This document shows positions 57,686 through 64,000 of a stretch of 64,000 nt of DNA, one piece after another. Positions within the stretch are counted from its first letter, which is position 1; the number at the start of each line of letters is the position of its first letter. Position numbers and translations under genes: made by a program. The notes below the pieces were generated by a model. It did no database searches and was not told the DNA's origin. It saw only the letters and a list, made by a program, of their open reading frames with translations. The stretch comes from Gemmatimonadota bacterium (lineage in GTDB: Bacteria; Gemmatimonadota; Gemmatimonadetes; Longimicrobiales; Gaopeijiaceae): the NCBI GenBank assembly GCA_027623325.1, contig JAQBXY010000017.1:1-64000 (forward strand). Direction: 5' to 3'.

Positions 57686-59907
57686 TGGCGTCGCTCGCCC
57701 TGGACTCGTGTGGGTCGTGCGCGCAGCATCGCACCCAAAGCCTCGTCCGGCTCGGTCTTAGCCCGGACAAGTGGGATTACCTGGTCGCCTTGGCTGGAAA
57801 TCCCAACGTGGGCAAAAGCACTGTCTTTAATGAATTGACAGGCCTGCGACAGCACACGGGTAATTGGCCCGGCAAGACGGTCGTCCGCGCCGAGGGTGCG
57901 TTTGGGCACGAAGGGCAACGAGTAAAGGTCGTCGATCTCCCCGGGACCTATTCACTACAAGCCGGTAGTGAGGACGAAGAGGTGGCGCGTGATTTCGTGC
58001 TCTTCGGCCGGCCGGATGTGACCGTCGTCGTCGTCGACGCGACCCGTCTCGAGAGAAACCTGAACCTGGTCCTTCAGATTCTTGAGATCACCGATCGAGT
58101 GGTCGTTTACCTCAACCTCATGGACGAAGCCCGCCGGCATGGGATCGCCGTCGATCCGGGGAAATTGGAGAAGGAACTCGGGGTGCCCGTGGTACCCGGA
58201 ACGGCCAGGGAGGGCATCGGCATTCCCGAGCTACTCGCCGCGGCGCACGACGTAGCGTTGGGTAAGCGAGACACAAAACCGTTCCGCCTCGCGCAACACG
58301 CTCCAGACGTCGAGCACGCGATCGAGCGACTCGTGCCCGTGGTCGAGGAGGTTTTCCCTGAGGTGCCGAACAGCCGATGGGTGGCGCTTCGGCTGCTCAA
58401 CGCGGACGAAGCCGTACAGGAAGCGGTCACCTCGGGAGAACTCGGGCAGCTCGGGAGACACGACTCGGTGACCGAGATGGATCCGCCACCGGAGTATGCG
58501 CGCCAAAAGGTTCTCGATGCCGCCACGCGGTTGCGCTGGGAGCTTCCCCCGGACTTCCACGATCTGGTTACGGAGCACGTCTACAGTGCCGCCGAGACGA
58601 TCGCGAACGCAGCGCAGAAGCGCGGCCTCGCCAAGGCTGGCTTCGCGTTCGACAGAAAGCTCGATGACCTCCTAACGAGCCGCATATTCGGTTTTCCCCT
58701 CATGCTGATGATTCTCGCAGTCGTCTTCTGGCTGACGATCGAGGGGGCCAACGTACCGTCTGCGATGCTCGCGACGCTGCTCATCGACAACGGTCACACC
58801 TGGCTCAAGGGTATCGCGGCGGCGATGTCGATACCGTGGTGGCTCGATGGCTTCCTGCTGGATGGCGTGTATCTCGCGACCGCTTGGGTGATCAGCGTGA
58901 TGCTGCCACCCATGGCCATTTTCTTTCCGCTGTTCACGCTACTCGAAGACTTCGGCTACTTGCCGCGCGTCGCGTTCAATCTCGACTCGATGTTCAAGAA
59001 GGCGGGCGCGCACGGAAAGCAGGCGCTCACGATGTGCATGGGCTTCGGCTGCAACGCTGCAGGTGTGGTCGCGACACGTGTCATTGACAGTCCACGAGAG
59101 CGCCTGATCGCGATCATCACGAACAACTTCTCGCTGTGTAACGGGCGGTGGCCGACTCAGATCCTGATCGCGACGATCTTCATCGGGGCCCTGGCGCCCT
59201 CGCAACTCGGGGGCCTCGTGAGCGCGGCGGCCGTCGTGGGCATCGCACTGCTCGGGATCGTCATGATGTTCGTTTCGTCCTGGCTGCTGTCGCGGACGGT
59301 CCTTCGTGGTGAGGCCACGAGCTTCAGCCTCGAGCTTCCGCCGTATCGTCCTCCCCGCATCCTTCAGACCCTCTACACCTCCCTCATCGACCGGACCATG
59401 ATCGTCCTGTGGCGGGCGGTCGTCTTTGCGATCCCAGCCGGCGCCGTGATCTGGCTGGTCTCGAATATCACAGTCGGCGGGGTGAGTCTCGCACAGCACG
59501 CGGTTAGTTGGCTCGATCCCTTTGGGCTCCTGCTGGGCATGAACGGCGTGATCTTGCTGGCCTACGTCGTCGCGATTCCGGCCAACGAGATCGTCATCCC
59601 GACCGTGCTCATGTTGACGGTGCTGACGAGCGGTGGAGACGGTGGCGCGGGTGCCGGCGTCATGTTCGAGCTGGATTCGGTCGCCGCGACGGGTGACCTG
59701 CTTCGGGCCGGGGGATGGACTCTACTGACCGCGGTGAGCCTCATGCTCTTCAGCCTCCTCCACAATCCGTGCTCGACGACGATCTATACGATCTACAAGG
59801 AAACTCGGAGCGCGCGATGGACCACGGTGGCGACGATGTTGCCCGTGGTGCTCGGAGTCGTCGTCTGCTTTCTCGTCGCCCAGGTCTGGAGACTACTCGC
59901 CGCCTGA
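57685..59907 (+). CDS. feoB: Ferrous iron transporter FeoB (copy 1)
   Basis: LAGNPNVGKSTVFNELTGLRQHTGNWPGKTV; VVDLPGTYSL; GFGCNAAGVVATRVID gate region; 1-bp overlap with the upstream gene. Confidence 0.95.
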   Translation: MASLALDSCGSCAQHRTQSLVRLGLSPDKWDYLVALAGNPNVGKSTVFNELTGLRQHTGNWPGKTVVRAEGAFGHEGQRVKVVDLPGTYSLQAGSEDEEVARDFVLFGRPDVTVVVVDATRLERNLNLVLQILEITDRVVVYLNLMDEARRHGIAVDPGKLEKELGVPVVPGTAREGIGIPELLAAAHDVALGKRDTKPFRLAQHAPDVEHAIERLVPVVEEVFPEVPNSRWVALRLLNADEAVQEAVTSGELGQLGRHDSVTEMDPPPEYARQKVLDAATRLRWELPPDFHDLVTEHVYSAAETIANAAQKRGLAKAGFAFDRKLDDLLTSRIFGFPLMLMILAVVFWLTIEGANVPSAMLATLLIDNGHTWLKGIAAAMSIPWWLDGFLLDGVYLATAWVISVMLPPMAIFFPLFTLLEDFGYLPRVAFNLDSMFKKAGAHGKQALTMCMGFGCNAAGVVATRVIDSPRERLIAIITNNFSLCNGRWPTQILIATIFIGALAPSQLGGLVSAAAVVGIALLGIVMMFVSSWLLSRTVLRGEATSFSLELPPYRPPRILQTLYTSLIDRTMIVLWRAVVFAIPAGAVIWLVSNITVGGVSLAQHAVSWLDPFGLLLGMNGVILLAYVVAIPANEIVIPTVLMLTVLTSGGDGGAGAGVMFELDSVAATGDLLRAGGWTLLTAVSLMLFSLLHNPCSTTIYTIYKETRSARWTTVATMLPVVLGVVVCFLVAQVWRLLAA

Positions 59908-60008
59908 GTCAGTTTCGGGCCGACACTGTCCGGGATGATCCACCTATCGATTATGGCGGGGCGAGATTCGTTCAACTGGTGCGGGCCGGGAGCGTGGTGT
60001 ACCTTAGT

Positions 60009-60029
60009 TGAGAGTCAATTTCATTCTCA
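60009..60029. promoter_or_regulatory. Fur-like box upstream of second feo operon
   Basis: TGAGAGTCAATTTCATTCTCA, an imperfect inverted repeat resembling overlapping 7-1-7 Fur motifs. Confidence 0.5.
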
Positions 60030-60068
60030 TCTTCGACTCGATCTGAAGGTGAGTTCATAGGAACCTCC

Positions 60069-60374
60069 GTGGATTCAATGGCGCGAGCACTGCCAGTCGT
60101 GAAGAGCGCCCCTACGGGCGGCTTGGGCTCGTTGCGCCTCGGCGACATTCCCCTTCGGCAAGAAGTGGAACTGGTGTCTATTGATCTGCCGTTGGAGCTT
60201 GCCGAACCACTCCTGGAGCGCGGTTTGCTGCCGGGGTGCCGCATCTGCCCGGTTCGCATCTCGCCTTCGGGCGACCCGATCGTTTCGATCGATGGTTCGT
60301 TGCTCGCCCTACGCCGAGAGACCGCCGATTGCCTGTGCGTCCGGATCCTATCCCATTTGCAGGACGCGGACTGA
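60069..60374 (+). CDS. feoA: FeoA-domain protein
   Basis: LGDIPLRQEVELVSIDLPLELAEPLLERGLLPGCRICPVRISPSGDPIVSIDGSLLALRRETADCLCV. Confidence 0.85.
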   Translation: MDSMARALPVVKSAPTGGLGSLRLGDIPLRQEVELVSIDLPLELAEPLLERGLLPGCRICPVRISPSGDPIVSIDGSLLALRRETADCLCVRILSHLQDAD

Positions 60375-60389
60375 GGCGCTTCCCCAGTC

Positions 60390-62324
60390 TTGGATCAATT
60401 TGAGTCTGTCGGTATCACCCCCGGCGACCGTGCTGGTGGCACCGCCCTCGAAGATCCGGATCGTGCCCCGGTCGTAGCCCTCGTCGGGCCGCCCAACTCG
60501 GGCAAGACCACGCTTTTCAACCAGCTGACAGGGCTTCGCCAGAAGGTCGCGAACTATCCAGGGGTCACCGTCGAGAAGCACGTTGGCCGGGTCCGCCTTC
60601 TGGACGGCAAGGAGGTCGATGTCGTCGACTTGCCCGGCGTACATGGCTTCTCCGCGCGCACGCTGGATGAGAAAGTCACGCGAGATGTTCTCGAAGGCAG
60701 GGTAGCCGGCGTTCGACCACCCGACGCGCTGATCCTCATCGTCGATGCGACTCGGTTGGAGAACCAGCTCATGCTGGTGGAGCCAGTCCTCGAGCTCGAT
60801 GTGCCGACGCTCCTCGTCCTGAACATGTCGGACGAGTTGGAGAGCCGCGGCGGTCGTATCGTCGACGCAGCGCTGGCCGAACACCTTGGGGTCGAGATCG
60901 CTCGCACGAGTGCGCGCACAGGCCAGGGCCTCGATTCGGTACGGGCCTTCCTGTCCCGGGCTCGACCCCTCGACCCCTCGGAACCCGGAAGTCCGCGGAC
61001 GCTGTCGAACGTGCCCCGAGGCCAGTCCTTGCCGATGCTCGACGCCTTTGCCGCCCGACGGAACATGGTGCGCGAGGCCGTACGTGTGGCTGGTTTCGTT
61101 CCACCGGGACCTTCCCGGTTCAGCGAACGGCTGGACTCGCTCTTCCTGCATCGCTGGGGGGGTCCGCTCGTCTTCCTCGCGGTAATCATCCTCGTCTTCG
61201 AGTCGATCTTCACATGGGCCGTTCCGCTAATGGACGGAGTCGAATTCCTCGTGTCTTCGTCGGGGAACTGGGTCGCCGGAGCGATGCCCGATACCTGGCT
61301 TCGCTCCCTGCTTGTCGACGGTGTGTGGGCGGGCGTTGGCTCGGTCGTCGTATTTCTTCCCCAGATTCTGATCTTGTTTCTCTTCCTCGGAATCCTCGAG
61401 GACTCGGGCTACATGGCGCGAGCAGCCGTGATCGCCGATCGCATGATGTATCGGGCTGGCCTACAGGGTCGAGCGTTCCTTCCGCTCCTTTCCGGATATG
61501 CGTGTGCCGTGCCTGCGATTCTGGCGGCTCGCACCATCGAGGACGATCGGGACCGACTCGCTACGATCTTCGTGACCCCATTCATGACGTGCTCGGCTCG
61601 ACTTCCGGTGTACGCGTTGCTGATCGCGGCGTTTATTCCCGACGAGCAGCTCCTCGGGCCGTTCATGAGCAAGCGCGCGGCGGTACTGCTTGGTCTCTAT
61701 GCGCTCGGGATCATCGCGGCGGTGGGGACCGCCTTCCTCCTGAAGCGGACATTGCTGAAGGCGCAACCGTCCTCTTTTCTGATGGAGTTGCCACCCTATC
61801 GGCTTCCCTCACCGAAGACGCTTGCACTCCGCCTACTTGATCGGAGCAAGGTGTTCCTGCGCCGTGCGGGGCGAATCATTTTTGCGGTGGCCATCGTGCT
61901 CTGGGTGCTCATGCAGTTCCCCAGGACCGAGTTGGGCGCGCCCGACATCGAAGAGAGTGCGCTCGGCATGATCGGGCACGCTATCGAGCCTGCGATCGCT
62001 CCTCTTGGCTTCGACTGGCGCATAGGTATCGGACTCGTGACCTCGCTGGCTGCCCGTGAAGTCATCGTCGGAACGTTGGGGACGATCTATGGAGTCGAGA
62101 CCGCGGACGAAGAGTCGGTGGCTCTCCAAGAGGTGTTGCGCAGGGATCTTAGTCCCGGTGCCGCGATCGGACTGCTGGTCTTCTTCGCCTTTGCCTTGCA
62201 GTGCATGTCCACGGTCGCGGTCATGAGGCGCGAGACAGGGGGCTGGAAGTGGCCCGCCGCGCAGTTCGGATACATGCTGATGCTGGGGTACCTCGGCGCC
62301 TTCGTGGCTGTTCGGATCTTCTGA
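60390..62324 (+). CDS. feoB: Ferrous iron transporter FeoB (copy 2)
   Basis: VALVGPPNSGKTTLFNQLTGLRQKVANYPGVTVEKHVG; DLPGVHGFSA; SGYACAVPAILAARTIEDDRDRLATI; TTG start. Confidence 0.94.
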   Translation: MDQFESVGITPGDRAGGTALEDPDRAPVVALVGPPNSGKTTLFNQLTGLRQKVANYPGVTVEKHVGRVRLLDGKEVDVVDLPGVHGFSARTLDEKVTRDVLEGRVAGVRPPDALILIVDATRLENQLMLVEPVLELDVPTLLVLNMSDELESRGGRIVDAALAEHLGVEIARTSARTGQGLDSVRAFLSRARPLDPSEPGSPRTLSNVPRGQSLPMLDAFAARRNMVREAVRVAGFVPPGPSRFSERLDSLFLHRWGGPLVFLAVIILVFESIFTWAVPLMDGVEFLVSSSGNWVAGAMPDTWLRSLLVDGVWAGVGSVVVFLPQILILFLFLGILEDSGYMARAAVIADRMMYRAGLQGRAFLPLLSGYACAVPAILAARTIEDDRDRLATIFVTPFMTCSARLPVYALLIAAFIPDEQLLGPFMSKRAAVLLGLYALGIIAAVGTAFLLKRTLLKAQPSSFLMELPPYRLPSPKTLALRLLDRSKVFLRRAGRIIFAVAIVLWVLMQFPRTELGAPDIEESALGMIGHAIEPAIAPLGFDWRIGIGLVTSLAAREVIVGTLGTIYGVETADEESVALQEVLRRDLSPGAAIGLLVFFAFALQCMSTVAVMRRETGGWKWPAAQFGYMLMLGYLGAFVAVRIF

Positions 62325-62327
62325 GCC

Positions 62328-63005
62328 ATGCCGCCCATTTCCGAACACCGTTTTGTCGCGACCGATTCGTCGGGAGAGGTATCAGGACTCCTGATGCGAC
62401 CGACAGGTGCGAAGTGTCTCTACGTGTTCGGCCACGGAGCCGGGGCCGGCATGAGCCACTCCTTCATGGAGGGGTGTAGCGTTCGGCTCGCCGAGCGGGG
62501 CGTGGCCACCTTCCGGTATCAGTTCCCGTACACGGAGTCGGGGCGGAAGCTGCCCAATCCGGCTCCGATACTCGTGAAAACGGTGCGGTCTGCGGCGGCC
62601 GAGGCGGCTCGACTCGCGCCGGATCTGCCCCTGGTCGCCGGGGGCAAGTCCATGGGTGGCCGGATGACGTCCACGGCGGCGTCGACACAGGCGCTGCCCG
62701 GCGTTCTGGGTCTCGCATTTTTCGGCTTTCCGCTCCACGCACCCGGGAGAGACTCCGCCGACCGAGGTGCTCATCTCGCTACCGTCGGGCTCCCCATGCT
62801 CTTCCTGCAGGGGACGCGCGACAAGCTGGCGAACCTCGAGCTCCTGGCGCCGCTACTGGAGGGAGTGACGCCACGGCCGACGCTCCACATTGTGGAAGAC
62901 GCCGACCATGGCTTTCACGTTCCGAAACGATCGGGTCGCACCGATGACCAGGTTCTGGACGCGTTGTGCGACACGTTCGCGCTCTGGGCGTTGAGCCTGC
63001 TCTAG
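62328..63005 (+). CDS. Alpha/beta-family hydrolase (dienelactone hydrolase-like)
   Basis: LYVFGHGAGAGMSHSFMEG; VAGGKSMGGRMTST; MLFLQGTRDKLANLE; DADHGFHVPKRSG. Confidence 0.88.
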   Translation: MPPISEHRFVATDSSGEVSGLLMRPTGAKCLYVFGHGAGAGMSHSFMEGCSVRLAERGVATFRYQFPYTESGRKLPNPAPILVKTVRSAAAEAARLAPDLPLVAGGKSMGGRMTSTAASTQALPGVLGLAFFGFPLHAPGRDSADRGAHLATVGLPMLFLQGTRDKLANLELLAPLLEGVTPRPTLHIVEDADHGFHVPKRSGRTDDQVLDALCDTFALWALSLL

Positions 63006-63057
63006 CATTGCAGCGAAAGCGTTGAGGCCAGGCGATCGCCGCGCGCTCCGTCCGACA

Positions 63058-64000
63058 TTATTCGGCCGCCAGCGCGCGGACGGGATCTATCTGAGACGCT
63101 TTCTTCGCCGGGACGTACAGGCCGAAGAAGGAAATGCCCGACAGAAGGACTAGGACCACGCCGAAGGTCATGGGGTCTCGCGGGCTCACCCCGATGAGGA
63201 TTCTGGACATCGCTCCGCCCATCAAGGCCGCGAGTCCCATCCCGACCGTGAGTCCGAGGACGGTCCGCCGAGCTCCCTGGCCGACCACCATGCGGACGAC
63301 GTCGGCACGCTCCGCGCCCATGGCCAACCGAACCCCGATCTCATTCGTCCGCTGACCGGCCGTGAACGCCGTGACGCCGTAGATGCCGACGGCGCCGAGC
63401 AGCAGGGATATCACAGCGAAGACGCCCATCAGATTGCCGATCACGGCGAATCCACCGACTCGATCGTCGATAACGGTGCGCATGGTCTGCACCTGGTAGA
63501 TCGGCAGGTCCGCGTCCACGGCCCAGACCGCTTCCTGTACGGCCGAGACCATGGCCGTTGGATCTGCGGCGGTGCGCAGCACGAGCGACCGCGTCCGAAT
63601 ATCTGATTGCGCGATGGGCAGGTAGAGTGCCGGCTCCGAGGGGTCATCGACCCCTCGTTCAATGACATTGTGCACGACACCAATCACCGACGCCTCGAAC
63701 ATCTCTCCGGACAGCAACGTCTGCGCCAACGGATCGTCGTTGGGACCGAGATAGCGTTCGACGAACGCTTCATTCACGATCGCTACCTGGGGTGCATCGG
63801 GGCCGTCGTCGTCGGAGAAGACTCGACCCTGAACCATGCCGAACCTGAGCGCCTCGAAAAGGCCCGGGGAAGCGAGCGTGAGGCGGACGGTGCGGGCCTG
63901 GTCTTCCGCCAGGTCTTGTCCGGCGATCGTAACGGTCCGGCCCCAGTTGGATCCCATCAGCGGATGGCTCTGAGTGGTTCCGGCCGACAGTACGCCGGGG
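63058..64000 (-). CDS. ADOP-type ABC transporter permease, 5' part beyond window
   Basis: C-terminal FtsX domain; frame stays open upstream of the listed ATG (PGVLSAGTTQSHPLMGSNWGRTV...) to the window edge. Confidence 0.88.
   Translation of the reverse strand, partial: PGVLSAGTTQSHPLMGSNWGRTVTIAGQDLAEDQARTVRLTLASPGLFEALRFGMVQGRVFSDDDGPDAPQVAIVNEAFVERYLGPNDDPLAQTLLSGEMFEASVIGVVHNVIERGVDDPSEPALYLPIAQSDIRTRSLVLRTAADPTAMVSAVQEAVWAVDADLPIYQVQTMRTVIDDRVGGFAVIGNLMGVFAVISLLLGAVGIYGVTAFTAGQRTNEIGVRLAMGAERADVVRMVVGQGARRTVLGLTVGMGLAALMGGAMSRILIGVSPRDPMTFGVVLVLLSGISFFGLYVPAKKASQIDPVRALAAE

Noticed and set aside
1-64000. CRISPR array, prophage or transposon
   Set aside because: No regularly spaced direct repeats, cas genes, phage structural genes, transposase or integrase were recognised on reading.

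Overview
High-GC, gene-dense bacterial chromosomal window with about 58 supported CDSs. The gene mix (several ADOP-type FtsX/MacB permeases, PadR, S9 and M28 peptidases, amidohydrolase, multicopper oxidase) suggests Gemmatimonadota or a relative; that placement is inference. Main blocks: (1) 0-1.1 kb, a decayed PIN-domain gene followed by non-coding DNA with inverted repeats; (2) 1.2-10.3 kb, a minus-strand five-gene signalling operon (MBL hydrolase, caspase-like protease, CHASE2-adenylate cyclase, FecR-like protein, GAF-HD-GYP) with a divergent cNMP-binding protein; (3) 10.3-13.4 kb, a compact phenylacetyl-CoA epoxidase-like (paa) operon with a split PaaD and no PaaE reductase in the window; (4) housekeeping and metabolic genes (ECF sigma/ZAS anti-sigma, gyrA-like, queE, queG, MazG-like, NUDIX, PLP enzymes, ADOP permease with PadR); (5) 41.3-46.9 kb, a MoxR/DUF58/BatDAB aerotolerance-type operon; (6) 50.3-56.5 kb, a Tat-type aminotransferase, DsrE protein, ZIP-like transporter, amidohydrolase and multicopper oxidase; (7) 56.6-62.3 kb, two adjacent Feo iron-uptake systems. 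The first Feo system is headed by a membrane-anchored DtxR-FeoA fusion and preceded by a perfect 20-bp DtxR-like iron-box palindrome; the second is preceded by a Fur-like box. No tRNA, rRNA, CRISPR array, transposase or integrase was recognised. All family assignments come from reading motifs, not from database searches.
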